A DNA stretch of 33,349 bases from Holophagae bacterium. GTDB lineage: Bacteria > Acidobacteriota > Thermoanaerobaculia > Thermoanaerobaculales > Thermoanaerobaculaceae. The stretch is from NCBI GenBank assembly GCA_012516935.1, contig JAAYVZ010000030.1, forward strand, positions 1 to 33,349, in the 5' to 3' direction. The notes below the pieces were generated by a model. It ran no database searches, had not been told where the DNA came from, and worked only from the letters and a program-made list of their open reading frames with translations. This document shows positions 22,846 through 32,700 of this stretch, piece by piece (position 1 is the stretch's first letter; each line of letters starts with the position of its first letter). A program made the position numbers and the translations under genes.

Positions 22846-24322
22846 ACCCGCGGCGGCGCAGGACCGCCCCGCCGACGCCCAGCAGGGCGGCGATCAGGAG
22901 TGCCAGGCTGCTGGCATCCAACGCCGGGATCGGCTCCACCCGAGCTCCCTCGCCGTGCACCGAGACCGTGGCGGGGTTGCCGGCCGGGTCGTTCGATGGG
23001 ATGACGAAGGTGTCGTCGAACCTCCCCTCGGTGGTCGGCAAGAAGCGAACGGTGATCGTGCAGGTGCCGCCCGCCGGCTGCGGCTGCAGGGTCCGGCCCG
23101 AGCAGGTGTCGGCCGTGATGCTGAACGGAGCAGCCAGACCGTCACCCTGCCCGACCGTGCCGATCACCAGGTCGGCGTCGCCGGTGTTACCGACCGTCAC
23201 GGTGCGGGAAGACGGCGAGGCGAGCGGCGTGCTGCCGAAGTCGAGGCTGCTCGTGTCGAGGCGGATGACAGGGGCGGCCAGCACCGAGGGCCCGCCGACG
23301 TCGATGATGAGGCCATCGGCGGTGCGCACATCGTCGCCGCGCAAGGTGTCGACGAAGTGCAGGAGGACGCGTGTGTCGGTGGCGGTCTGAACGACCTCGG
23401 CCCCGGTCGAGCCGCTGCGGTTGAAGTCGTACCAGTGTGGCGCCTCGTTGTCGGGTGTCGGGCCGTACTTGAAGTAGTCCGCGATCGAAGGATCCTTGGG
23501 GAGATGGATCGTCACGACGACGCCAGCGGCAGGCGCGCCCGTGACAGTGAAGGCGAAGAAGCCGTACGGGAACTTGGCCGCCGGGGCGTCGTCGGGGTGG
23601 GGGTTCGGTACCGCCTGGACGCCCACCAGCGACTGCCCGCTCGGCACCTCGAGGGTGACGTAGCCGGCGCCGGTGGCCGTTGAGAGCGATGCCACGTTCG
23701 CCTGCTGGTAGTCGGGGACCCCGTCGCCGTTGCCGTCGTACGACGGATCGTTCCCGCCCGGTCCCATCTCGCCGACATCGGGGACGCCATCGGTGTCGGT
23801 GGAGCCGGAGGCGGCGCCGAAGTACGCGGTGATCCGCCGGTCGGCATCGAGCGTGAAGGTGAATGGGTTGTCGGCGGATAGCATGTCGCCGGCCCAGCCG
23901 AGCAGCTTGAGATCGCCGGTCGCCGGGGACGCGGTCAGCGTCAGCGGCTGGGTGCCGGCGAACGCGTGGACGCACGTCCCGGGGCAGGCGATGCCCGGAC
24001 CGGTGACGCTGCCGCCGCTCGCGGGCGAGACCGCCACGCGCAGTGTGTGGTCCGGGCTCTCCGAAGCCGCCGAGAGTAGGTTGCCGGCCGCGTCGTAGGT
24101 GTAGACGACCGCCCGGCCACCGCCGAGGTCGGCCCGGACCAGCCTTCCGGCGGCGTCGTAGCTGTAGCTCACGGTGTCGGCTCCGGCCGTCGCTGCGAGG
24201 AGGAGGGCGGCCACCGCCAGGCGTGTGAGCGCCGATGACGTTCGGGGCGAGGAACCGGTCGGTGCGACCGTCGGGCGGCCGTCGGCGTGGGCATGCTGGG
24301 AGCTCTGAGACAGGGAGCGCAT
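22844..24322 (-). CDS. Secreted multidomain protein with two YD repeats, TSP3-like, choice-of-anchor domains and IPTL-CTERM-like tail
   Basis: The 492-residue protein has an extended signal peptide (hydrophobic core LTRLAVAALLLAATAGA, residues 32-48). Two YD/RHS repeats follow (YSYDAAGRLVRA, YTYDAAGNLLSA; 54-86). Next come a bacterial repeat unit (GSVTGPGIACPGTCVHAF, GWAGD; about 95-165) and calcium-binding TSP3-like motifs (DTDGVPDVGE, DGNGDGVPDYQQ; 176-207). A choice-of-anchor U-like region spans about 208-330 and a choice-of-anchor D-like Ig fold (LDFGSTPLAS, VTVGNTGDADLVIG) about 355-458. The tail VEPIPALDASSLALL plus hydrophobic helix and RRRG resembles IPTL-CTERM exosortase-type sorting signals, with IPAL for IPTL. 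TAGGAGGA lies 6 nt before the ATG. It begins 11 nt after the RHS stop, so both share a transcript. Surface anchoring is inferred; no exosortase is in the window. Confidence 0.8.
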   Translation of the reverse strand: MRSLSQSSQHAHADGRPTVAPTGSSPRTSSALTRLAVAALLLAATAGADTVSYSYDAAGRLVRADLGGGRAVVYTYDAAGNLLSAASESPDHTLRVAVSPASGGSVTGPGIACPGTCVHAFAGTQPLTLTASPATGDLKLLGWAGDMLSADNPFTFTLDADRRITAYFGAASGSTDTDGVPDVGEMGPGGNDPSYDGNGDGVPDYQQANVASLSTATGAGYVTLEVPSGQSLVGVQAVPNPHPDDAPAAKFPYGFFAFTVTGAPAAGVVVTIHLPKDPSIADYFKYGPTPDNEAPHWYDFNRSGSTGAEVVQTATDTRVLLHFVDTLRGDDVRTADGLIIDVGGPSVLAAPVIRLDTSSLDFGSTPLASPSSRTVTVGNTGDADLVIGTVGQGDGLAAPFSITADTCSGRTLQPQPAGGTCTITVRFLPTTEGRFDDTFVIPSNDPAGNPATVSVHGEGARVEPIPALDASSLALLIAALLGVGGAVLRRRG

Positions 24323-24333
24323 CGGTCGTCCTC

Positions 24334-27300
24334 CTACCAGTTGGCCTGTTTGTTGAGGAGCCCGTCGAGGTACTCGGTGTGCTGTCGAATATGGTCGAAC
24401 CAGGCCTTGCCGGTCGTTCGCGAGGGCTCCACGGTCTGGTAGGAGCGCTCGAAAAACGGCTCCATCATCCACTGCACCCCCTGGTCGACCGGCGCATACG
24501 TCCCCGTGGCTGGATCGAAGTGCAAGCGTGCCTGGCCGATCCCACGCCCGCCGAACCACCCCGCCGCACCGGAGATCACGACGGGCCCCGCGATGTCGCC
24601 CACGGCGAGGGTGGCCACGTCGGTGCCGAGCATTTTGACGCCGTAGGAAACGGTGGCCCGCAAGATGACCTTCTCGTAGGCAATCCGCGCCGCGATACTG
24701 CCCATCCAGTTGCGCCAGTTGCCGAGGGTGCGCTGGAACAGGCCTGGGCCGGCCGGCTGACCTTGCTGTGCGACCATCGCGGGAGGGCTCGGGGCGCTGT
24801 CACGGGGGCGAAAGACGACCGGTCCGGAAGAAGGGAAATTGCGGGGGCGAAAGACGCCGCGCGGCTTGGGCGAGGGGGGACTCTCGATCGTCGGTTCCGG
24901 CGGAAGCGGCGGTCCCTTGATGATCAGGTGATCGTGCTCGATTTGATCGGCGATTTCCTGGATCGGCTTGCTATGGACGTAGGTTCTGATGTCCTTCTCC
25001 CGGAGGTACACCTCGCCGAACTTGTAGACATGGTCCTCGTCCGGGACGAGGTAGCCGCAATCACGAAACCCCAGCTCCGCGCCGCGCTCGAACCAGAGCT
25101 GGAGCGCCTCCTCGATTGACGTCGCCACGAACCCCGTGTCGATCGGGTCCAGCCCCTGAGGATCGACGCGGTTGACGGGGTCGCCGCCGGCGTACGCGTA
25201 CAGGTTGAGGCCGGCGGCCAGACCCAGCGGATCCTCGGTAACGAAACGTCGGGCGTCCGGGTCGTAGTAGCGAGCCTGCATGTGGTACAGGCCGTTCTCG
25301 TCAGCGAGCACGCCGCGCTTGCCGACGAACCGGAACGGGCTCGCCAGCGCTCCGGCCGCTGCGGCCACCTTGCCGTACGGGTCGTAGGCGTAGGCCTGCA
25401 GGACGGTCCCCGAGCCGTCGGTGATCGCCACGACGCTGCCGCGCTCATCGCCGTGGTAGACCGAGATCGTACCCGCCGTGTCGAGCGAGTAGAGGAGCAG
25501 ACCGGCAAAGACGTTGTAGCTCTGGATGGCGCCCGAGCCGTCCAGCGTGCAGTAGACCGTCCCACCCTCGCGGACGTAGCCGGTGGTCGAGCCGTTGTGC
25601 GTCTTGACGACGCGGTTGCCGGCGCCGTCGTAGGCGTACGTGGTGGTATTGACCCCGTCCGACACCGACACCAGCCGGTTGAGGGCGTCGTAGGCGTACG
25701 TCGTGGTCGCGCCCTGGCCGGTCTTCGAGGTCAGGTTACCCCTGAGGTCGAACGCATAGGAGGTGACCACGCCGTCGACGGTGGCCGTGAGCACCCGGTT
25801 GGCGGCGTCGTACGCGAAGGTCGCCAGGGAGTCCACCGACTCGAGCGCTGCCGGCTCGTTGCGCTCGACCGAGGCGATGCGGCCCACCGCGTCGCGGGTG
25901 TAGGTGTAGCTAGCGATCAGCGTGCCGGTCGATGTCTGGCTGCGGCGTGTGGCGAGGCGGCCGGCGGCGTCGTAGGTGGAGAGCTCCTTGGTGCCGTTGG
26001 GGAGCGTCACCTGGACGACGCGGCTGGCGTTGTCGTACTGGAAGACCGTCTGGTTCCCCAGCCAGTCGGTGGCGGTCGCGAGCCGCCCGGCCGCGTCGTG
26101 GGCGTAGGTGACCACGTGGCCGTCGGGATAGGTGAGCGTGCGCAGACGGCCGGCCGCAGTGTACGCGTACGCCATGGTCCTGCCTGCCGGGTCGGTGCGT
26201 CCAAGCCGCCGCCCGCACAAGTCGTAGGTCATCGTCGTGGTCCCGGAGCCGTCGGTCACCGACGTCACGTTTCCCGCCGCGTCGTACCCGTAGCTGACGG
26301 TCTGGCCCGGCATCGTCACCGTCGTCAGGCGGCTGGCGTTGTCGTAGGCGTACGTGATGACGGTGCCGTCGCGCTGCGTCCACCGCTGCAGCCGCCCCTG
26401 CCCGTCGTAGGCGAACGACTCCGTCTTGCCGTTGGGGTCGAGCCTGGAGGTCAGTCGGCCGGCCGCGTCGTACGCCAGCATCCAGAAGTGCCCGAGGGGG
26501 TCGGAGAGGTACAGCGGCCGCCCGCTGGGGTCGTTGATGAAGGAGATCTCCCCGCCGTCGGGCAGTGTGGTCCCGATCAGTCGGTTGGCCTTGGAGTAGG
26601 CGAACTTTTGTGTGCCGCCGAGCGGGTCGGTGATGGCAACCACTCGCCCCGCGGCATCGTAGGTCGTCGCGTGCTGGTTGCCGAGCGGATCGGTGCTGCG
26701 CACCGGCCGTCCCTCGGCATCGTGCTCGCTGGTCCAGGTGGCGCCCAGCTCGTTCGTGACCGAGGACAGGTTGCCGTTGGCGTCGTGGCCGAAAAGCACG
26801 CGGTGGCCGAGCGCGTCGGTCACGCTCGTGAGGCGGTTGGCGCGGTCGTACTGACGTGTGACGGTGATGCCGTCGGCGTCCGTCACCGAGACCACGTTGC
26901 CGTCCACGTCGTAGGTCGTTGTCGTGATGCCGCCGAGGGGGTCGGTGACCTTGACGGGCCGCCCCGCCCAGTCGTACTCGAATCTCGTCGTGGCGCCGGT
27001 GGGAACGAACGTCTGCGAGGCCAGGTTACCGTTGTCGTCGTAGGTGAACGTCGTGACGTTGCCCAGGGGGTCGGTCCGGGTGAGCGGGTGACCGGCCTCG
27101 TCGTACGTCCACTGCATCGTCGCACCGCCTGTCGGCAGCGTGACCTGGGTGACGCGTCCAGCGCTGTCGTGCGCCAGGGTCACGCGGACGCCGGTCGGGT
27201 CGGTGACCGTTTGCGGCAAGCCGCTGGCGTCGTACGTGCTCTTCCACTCGCCGCCGCCCAGGTCCTTGACCACGGTGGGAAGGCCGCTGGCGTCCACCGT

Positions 27301-29397
27301 GATCGAGGCGGTACGGCCCTCGGCGTTGGTGACCGAGGTCAGGTTGCCCTTGACGTCGTAGCCGAACGTGTCGGTGGTGGTCCCCAGCGGTCCGACGATG
27401 GCGGTCGGCCGGTTCAGGGTGTCGAAGGAGATCTGCATCTGGGCGCCGGTGCGGTCCTGCACGATGAGCGGGTTGCCGGCCGCGTCGTGGAACGAGCCCG
27501 AGGCCTTCCCGTTCTTGTCGACCGCGCCGGTGAGCTGGCCGCGGCCGTCGGCGCCGAACGACGCCTCGTGCCCTTCGCCGTCGACGACCCGCACGAGGTT
27601 GTAGGCCCGGTCGTAGACGTGGGTGACGGCGTGCCCGGACGGCGGCGTGATCGTCGTCGTCGTGCCCGCGGCGTCGACCGCGTAGGCGTAGGAGGTCACC
27701 CCTCCGGCCCCGTCGGTCTGCTGGACGACGCGCCCTGTGCCGTCGTACGCGTTGGTGATGACGGTGACGCCCTTGGCGTCGACGTGCGTGACAAGCCGGT
27801 GCACGCCGTCGTAGGTGAAGCGCCAGAGCCGGCCGCGGGGGTCGGTGATTCCGCTGAGGTTACCGGCGGCATCGTACTGGAACGCGACGGTGCTGCCGGG
27901 CCGGATCGGCGACGCAATCGCGGTGATCCGCCCCGCGACGTCGTGGGTGAACGTGACCTGCCTGCCCGCCGTGTCCGTGATGTGGTCGATCTGCCCGGGG
28001 ACGGTGGTCGAGTAGGTGAGCACGATCCGGTTGCCGTTGAGGTCCCCGATCGCCAGCAGCCGGCCGCCGGCGTCGAACTCGTACGTGTTCTGGTTGTGTA
28101 GCGTCGCTACCCATCGCGAGGGCTCGGGCCGCGTGAGCTTGACCGGCGTGTTCGAGCCCACTGGCGTGAACGCGCCGGTACCGTCGTCGTGGAAGCGGTC
28201 CACGTGGCCGTCGCTCCACTTGATCGACACCTGGGTCGCTGGGGGCACCGGGGGCGTCAGGACGGTGTTGAACGCGTGGGTCCAGCCCGGACCGAGCGGC
28301 CCGTTGTAGCCGGTGTCGAGCGAGTTGTAGGTCACCTCGAAGCCGAACGGCACCCCCTTGCCGGGCAGGTCGAACAGCCGCTTCGAGTAGATGTAGTTGC
28401 CGAGCCCGGCGTGGACCGGCTCGCCGACGAGCTGCAGCGCGAGTGCCCGGCCGAGCTGGCTGTCGGCGTCGACAGGTGGGTTGTCGACGTGGGTGAACTG
28501 CACGGTGACCCGATCCTCGGCGCTCGAGATCTTGGCCATCACCTCGTCCGGGCCGGTGACGTTCCCGGGCGAGGAGAGGGTGGCGCGGGCGATTCCGCTC
28601 TCGTCCGTGACCGCTTTGGCCGGCTGGAGGATGCCGAACAGGCTCGAGAAGCTCACCGTCTCGCGGGGCATCGCGACACCAGAGTTCTTCTCGTAGACGC
28701 GGGCGGAGAGCGCGACAGGGGTGCCGTCGGCGGGAGCGGACGTGGGTTCCGCGGTGAGGGCCACCCACTCGCCACCGCCGATCTTGTAGTAGTCCTCGGC
28801 GTCGTTGCCCCAGCCGATGCCCCACCACCCCGACAGGTGCATGGTCGTGACCTTGCGCCAGCGATCCTCGTTTCCGGCGCAGGTAGCCTTGACCTTGAGC
28901 GTGAAGACCGCGCCGGGTCCCCACGCCCCGGCCGAGAGGTGCGCTGGGCAGGTCGAGGTCTCGCTCCACTGGCCGCCTCCCCAGGAGCGGCAGAAGCAGT
29001 GGTCGTTGACCGTCGACCCGGGAGGCGGCGTCCACACCGAGGTCCAGTGCACCGCCGTCCCGCTCACGGAGACGTTGTGGAGCGAGTCGGCCTTGGGCTC
29101 GTAGTCCACCAGCTCGAAGCAGCCGGGGACGAAGACCGTGACGCTGCTCGTGCCGACCAGCGCCCACTGCGAGTAGGCGCACCCCAGGCCTGCCGGAGGA
29201 CCGCCGACGATGGTCGCCGTGATCGTGGCGATGTCGCCCTGGTTGACGACCTTGGGGCTGATCCTACCGGTCGCCCACAGGCCCCAACCCATCGCGTCCT
29301 CGCAGGCGGGCGGCGGGTCGAGAGCAAGAACGGGGATCGTCACCCCGAGCCACATTGCGGTTGCCAGCCCCAGCCAGGTCATCGGTTGTCGTCGCAC
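24334..29397 (-). CDS. Secreted RHS/YD-repeat protein with variable C-terminal domain
   Basis: The 1687-residue protein starts at GTG 29397, chosen because GGAGG lies 6 nt upstream and it yields a tidy signal peptide (RRQPMTWLGLATAMWLG, to VLA); ATGs at 29436 and 29382 are alternatives. A Cys-rich region of about 200 residues is followed by a Big-1-like Ig domain (LTAEPTSAPADGTPVALSA) and a DUF6531-like entry block (GNYIYSKRLFDLPGKGVPFG, about residue 330). Several dozen YD repeats then lead to the RHS core end (GLYHMQARYYDPDARRFVTE) and hallmark PVNRVDPQGL (about 1406-1415). The last roughly 270 residues are non-repetitive: a Pro-rich linker, a helical/hydrophobic stretch (ATVSYGVKMLGTDVATLAVG) and a charged end. 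RHS shells enclose C-terminal toxins in polymorphic toxin systems. This C-terminus matches no toxin fold I know and no cognate immunity gene is obvious. Confidence 0.9.
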   Translation of the reverse strand: MRRQPMTWLGLATAMWLGVTIPVLALDPPPACEDAMGWGLWATGRISPKVVNQGDIATITATIVGGPPAGLGCAYSQWALVGTSSVTVFVPGCFELVDYEPKADSLHNVSVSGTAVHWTSVWTPPPGSTVNDHCFCRSWGGGQWSETSTCPAHLSAGAWGPGAVFTLKVKATCAGNEDRWRKVTTMHLSGWWGIGWGNDAEDYYKIGGGEWVALTAEPTSAPADGTPVALSARVYEKNSGVAMPRETVSFSSLFGILQPAKAVTDESGIARATLSSPGNVTGPDEVMAKISSAEDRVTVQFTHVDNPPVDADSQLGRALALQLVGEPVHAGLGNYIYSKRLFDLPGKGVPFGFEVTYNSLDTGYNGPLGPGWTHAFNTVLTPPVPPATQVSIKWSDGHVDRFHDDGTGAFTPVGSNTPVKLTRPEPSRWVATLHNQNTYEFDAGGRLLAIGDLNGNRIVLTYSTTVPGQIDHITDTAGRQVTFTHDVAGRITAIASPIRPGSTVAFQYDAAGNLSGITDPRGRLWRFTYDGVHRLVTHVDAKGVTVITNAYDGTGRVVQQTDGAGGVTSYAYAVDAAGTTTTITPPSGHAVTHVYDRAYNLVRVVDGEGHEASFGADGRGQLTGAVDKNGKASGSFHDAAGNPLIVQDRTGAQMQISFDTLNRPTAIVGPLGTTTDTFGYDVKGNLTSVTNAEGRTASITVDASGLPTVVKDLGGGEWKSTYDASGLPQTVTDPTGVRVTLAHDSAGRVTQVTLPTGGATMQWTYDEAGHPLTRTDPLGNVTTFTYDDNGNLASQTFVPTGATTRFEYDWAGRPVKVTDPLGGITTTTYDVDGNVVSVTDADGITVTRQYDRANRLTSVTDALGHRVLFGHDANGNLSSVTNELGATWTSEHDAEGRPVRSTDPLGNQHATTYDAAGRVVAITDPLGGTQKFAYSKANRLIGTTLPDGGEISFINDPSGRPLYLSDPLGHFWMLAYDAAGRLTSRLDPNGKTESFAYDGQGRLQRWTQRDGTVITYAYDNASRLTTVTMPGQTVSYGYDAAGNVTSVTDGSGTTTMTYDLCGRRLGRTDPAGRTMAYAYTAAGRLRTLTYPDGHVVTYAHDAAGRLATATDWLGNQTVFQYDNASRVVQVTLPNGTKELSTYDAAGRLATRRSQTSTGTLIASYTYTRDAVGRIASVERNEPAALESVDSLATFAYDAANRVLTATVDGVVTSYAFDLRGNLTSKTGQGATTTYAYDALNRLVSVSDGVNTTTYAYDGAGNRVVKTHNGSTTGYVREGGTVYCTLDGSGAIQSYNVFAGLLLYSLDTAGTISVYHGDERGSVVAITDGSGTVLQAYAYDPYGKVAAAAGALASPFRFVGKRGVLADENGLYHMQARYYDPDARRFVTEDPLGLAAGLNLYAYAGGDPVNRVDPQGLDPIDTGFVATSIEEALQLWFERGAELGFRDCGYLVPDEDHVYKFGEVYLREKDIRTYVHSKPIQEIADQIEHDHLIIKGPPLPPEPTIESPPSPKPRGVFRPRNFPSSGPVVFRPRDSAPSPPAMVAQQGQPAGPGLFQRTLGNWRNWMGSIAARIAYEKVILRATVSYGVKMLGTDVATLAVGDIAGPVVISGAAGWFGGRGIGQARLHFDPATGTYAPVDQGVQWMMEPFFERSYQTVEPSRTTGKAWFDHIRQHTEYLDGLLNKQANW
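25151..28085 (-). repeat. Tandem YD-repeat coding tract within the RHS gene
   Basis: This roughly 2.9-kb tract encodes tandem units of about 20 residues, each with a YDxxGR/N-L core. At DNA level it shows the recurring plus-strand string gtcgtaggcgtacg (for example near 25629, 25687 and 26343). Units are diverged at protein level, so this is protein-repeat periodicity rather than simple-sequence DNA. Such tracts are prone to internal recombination. Confidence 0.8.
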
Positions 29398-29662
29398 TGT
29401 CGCCTCCACCTCGTGATTGCTCCTCGCGCATTTCAATCGGGATGCGGCCGGCGCCTGGCGCGGCGACCTCCGCTCCCGGTGTGCGGGCCGCTGTGAGCGT
29501 CTGCAGGAACGGCAGCAACTCGGCGAGCGAAGAAAACCCCCGGCGCTGCCGGCTCAGCGGGTCCTCGACGCTGCACCGCCACGGCTCGGCGTCGCCGCCG
29601 TCGCGCCACAGGCGGAGGATCAGCGTCGCGCCGTCTCGCCTCTTCGGGGTCTCGCTCGCCAC
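29264..29662 (-). CDS. Small hypothetical protein overlapping the RHS gene start
   Basis: A GTG at 29662 with GAGGAG 8 nt upstream opens a 132-codon frame. Its first half (GATLILRLWRDGGDAEPWRC, then SVEDPLSRQRRGFSSLAELL and PFLQTL) looks like a small-protein family I recall. Members pair an R-L-W strand, a W-R/x-V strand, a GxxRxF turn and an LAELxxF helix, and occur beside large ATPase or repeat-protein genes. The second half is low-complexity and overlaps the RHS start by 134 nt in another frame, so the functional part may be only the first 60 or so residues. It is the first gene of the minus-strand RHS unit and faces the SARP-like regulator across about 135 bp. Function is unknown; a regulator or chaperone for the RHS protein is speculation. 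Confidence 0.5.
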   Translation of the reverse strand: MASETPKRRDGATLILRLWRDGGDAEPWRCSVEDPLSRQRRGFSSLAELLPFLQTLTAARTPGAEVAAPGAGRIPIEMREEQSRGGGDSATTTDDLAGAGNRNVARGDDPRSCSRPAARLRGRDGLGPVGDR

Positions 29663-29797
29663 CGTTCCAGCTCCTCGCGGCGAGTCTCGGGGCCGAGCGT
29701 TGAGACACCGTTGATGGCCGGTGGGGTGACGTACCATGTCGGGCGCGGGAGGTGGGCTACGGCGCGCAGAATGGGGACCGAGCGAGGAGCTGGCCAG

Positions 29798-32700
29798 GTG
29801 GAAGCGCCGGGCATTCGGGTCACGCTGCTGGGTGGGTTCGGGCTGGCGAGCCCCGCCGGCTCTCACCGTCTGGAGTCAGCCAAGACAGAAGTCCTGCTCG
29901 CCTATCTCGTGCTCGCGCCGGGCAGCCACGCGCGCGCCAAGCTGCAAGGGTTGCTCTGGCCCGACCTGACGGAGGAGCGGGCCGCGCGCAATCTGCGGCA
30001 CGCCCTCTGGGACATTCGCCGCACCTTCGCGGCCGCCGGTGCCGGGATTCTCGTCGCCGACCGCTCCCGCGTGGCTATCGCGCCGCACGCCGACGTGGTC
30101 GTCGACGCACGGGAGCTGATCACGGCCTACGAGGCGCTGCGCGGCGGGCGCCAGCCGGCGCCGCGCCTGGCGATCGACGCGCTCCTGCAGGGCGAGCTGC
30201 TCGACGGTGTCTTTCTCGGCGACGCCCCCGAGCTCGAGCAGTGGCTGCTGGCCGAGCGCGAGCGTCTGCGCGCCGTCGCCTACGACGTGCTGCGCGCCCT
30301 CGTCGCCCTCCACCGGCAGCAGGGCGACCTGACGACCGCCCTGGCACAAGCCCGCGCGCTCATCGAGCTGGACCCCTGGCGCGAGGAGTCGCACCGAACG
30401 GTCATGGAGCTACTGACCCAGGCCGGCGAGCCGGCCGCCGCGCTGGCGCAGTTCGAGGAGTGCCGCCGCGTCCTCGCCGAGCAGCTCCAGACCACCCCTA
30501 CGGCCGACACCGTGCGCCTGGCCGAGCGCATCCGCGCCTTCTCGGGGAGCGTCACCGGCGCGGCCGACCCGCCGTTGATCCGCCACAACCTCCCGGCGCA
30601 GGCCACGCCGTTCGTGGGGCGCGAGAGCGAGATCGCGGCCGTCGAGCGGCTGCTCCTCGCACCCGAGTGCCGCCTTGTCAGCTTGCTGGGTCCCGGCGGC
30701 ATCGGCAAGTCACGACTGGCGTTGCAGGTCGCGCAGCGGCAGGTGCTTGGCGGCTGCACGGGCAGGGCTTTCGCCGACGGCGTCTGGTTCGTGCCGCCCC
30801 AGGAGGGGGGCGAGGCCGGCGGTCTGGCGGCGGCGGTGGCGCGCGCGCTCGCGCTCGGGGAGTCGCCCGGGCTCGGGGCGCTGGCGCTGGAGGCTCGTCT
30901 CGAGGACTACCTGCGCCACCGGCGTGTGCTCCTGATCCTCGACGGGCTCGAGCACCTCCTACCCGATGCTGGCGCCCTCGCTGCGTTGATCGCGGTGGCG
31001 CCCCTCGCCAAGGTGCTCGTGACCACCCGCGAGCGCCTCGGCCTGCCGGGTGAGTGGGTCGTCGAGGTCGGCGGTCTGGCGCCACTGGCGGCCGAGGACG
31101 ACCAGAGCCCGGCCGTGCAGCTCTTCGTGCAGAGCGCACGGCGGGCGCGGTTCGGGCTCGAGCTCGCAGTCGAGGAGCGGGCAGCCGTAGCCGGGCTGTG
31201 CGCCGCCGTCGAGGGGTCGCCGCTCGCCATCGAGCTCGCCGGGGGGTGGGCCGGGAGCCTGACGGTGCGGGAGATCGCCGCCGAGGTCGCGCGCCACCCG
31301 GGCTTTCTCGGCAGCCGGGAGGGAGGCCTGCGGGCAATTTTCGACTCCTCGTGGTCGCGGCTCGGCCCCGAGGAGCGGCGGGCGCTCGCGGCGCTGTCGG
31401 TCTTCGTCGGAGGGTGCACCCGTGAGGCCGCCGAGGCCGTGGCAGGCGCCTCGATCGACAGGCTCCGCCGGCTCGTGGACACCTCGTTCGTGCGCCACGA
31501 GCCGTCCGGACGCTACACCGTCCATGAGGTGCTGCGCCGTTTCGCTCAGGACGAGCTCGCGACCGACCCGGCAGCGCTCGAGCGGGCGCGCGCCGCGCAC
31601 GCGACGTACCTCGCGGAGCGCCTCGGATCGCTCTCGTCCGGGGCCGTCGGGATCTCCCAGCGCGAGATACTCGACGAGATCGGCCTCGAGCTCGACAACC
31701 TGCAGGTCGCTTGGCGATGGGCGGTCGCCGCCGCGCGAGCCGACCTCGTGGAGGCGTTCCTGGGGAGCCTGCAGACGTACGCCGAAGCACGCGGCTGGCT
31801 GCGCGCCGCCGAGGCACTCCTCGGTGAGGCGCTTGTCCGGTTCGGCGCGGACGGCGCTGGGCTGGCCGTGGCGCTGCTAACCGCGCGAGGGAGCCTGCGC
31901 AACCGCATGGGCGCTTACGCCGCGGCGGTCGAGGACCTCGATCGGGCGCTCGCCCTTGTGGAAGGCGCCCAGCCGCGTGCCGCGGCGCTCGCGCACCTGG
32001 GCGCAACCGCCTACCTCCAGGGCCGCCACGGCGAGGCCCGCGAGCGGCTCGAGCGCGCCATGGAAGACGCCGGCGTGCCCGGGCTGCGCGCGATGTGCTC
32101 GAGCCTCCTCGGGCGGGTTGCCCTCGAGCAAGGCCGTCACGACGACGCCGAGGCCGCGTTCGAGACCGCCTTGGCGCTGTCTCGCCAAGCCGGCGACAGC
32201 CACGGCGCCGGTTGGGCGACGAACCAGCTCGGGCTCATGGCGTACTTCCGCGGTGCCCTCGACGCCGCGGATCGCCTGTTCGAGGAGGCCCTCGATCTCG
32301 CGCGAACCGCTGGGGACCTGGCGCTCGTCAAGGAGGCAGCGATCGGCCTCGGCTACGTCCGCGAGGACCGCGGCAACTTCGGCGCGGCTCGTGGGTACTA
32401 CCGGGAAGCGCTCGCCGTGAGCCGCGAGAGCGGCGACCGGCGCGGCGAGGCGCACACCCTGATGGTCATCGGCGAGACCCACCGGCGCTCGGGCGAGCTC
32501 GAAGCGGCCCGGAGCTTCTACCGCGACGCCCTCGAGATCGCCGGCGAGATCGGCTCGGCGTACCTCGTCGGCCTGCTCACCGGCAACCTCGCGTACCTCG
32601 AGGCCGCTGCCGGCCGTCTGGACGAGGCGGCCGCCCACGTGCGCGAGGTCCTGCGGGCGTACCTCGAGGGCGGTACCGTCGCTACCGTCCTGCCGGCCCT

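Noticed and set aside
23190-23975. Minus-strand overlapping frames inside the YD/IPTL gene
   Set aside because: Arg/Pro-rich products of shifted reading frames with no domain content.
25151-28085. Regular recurrence of gtcgtaggcgtacg-like strings suggesting a CRISPR or satellite array
   Set aside because: The spacing tracks the YD protein repeat in frame, units are diverged, and the tract is continuous coding sequence.
25282-28101. A 939-codon open frame on the plus strand opposite the RHS gene
   Set aside because: It is the antisense shadow of tandem YD repeats in high-GC DNA. Its Val/Gly/Arg/Asp-rich product has no domain pattern, while the minus strand reads as clear YD repeats.
29417-29770. 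N-terminal extension of the SARP-like regulator
   Set aside because: The added residues are basic and disordered and overlap the small minus-strand gene. The winged helix begins immediately after the GTG at 29798.
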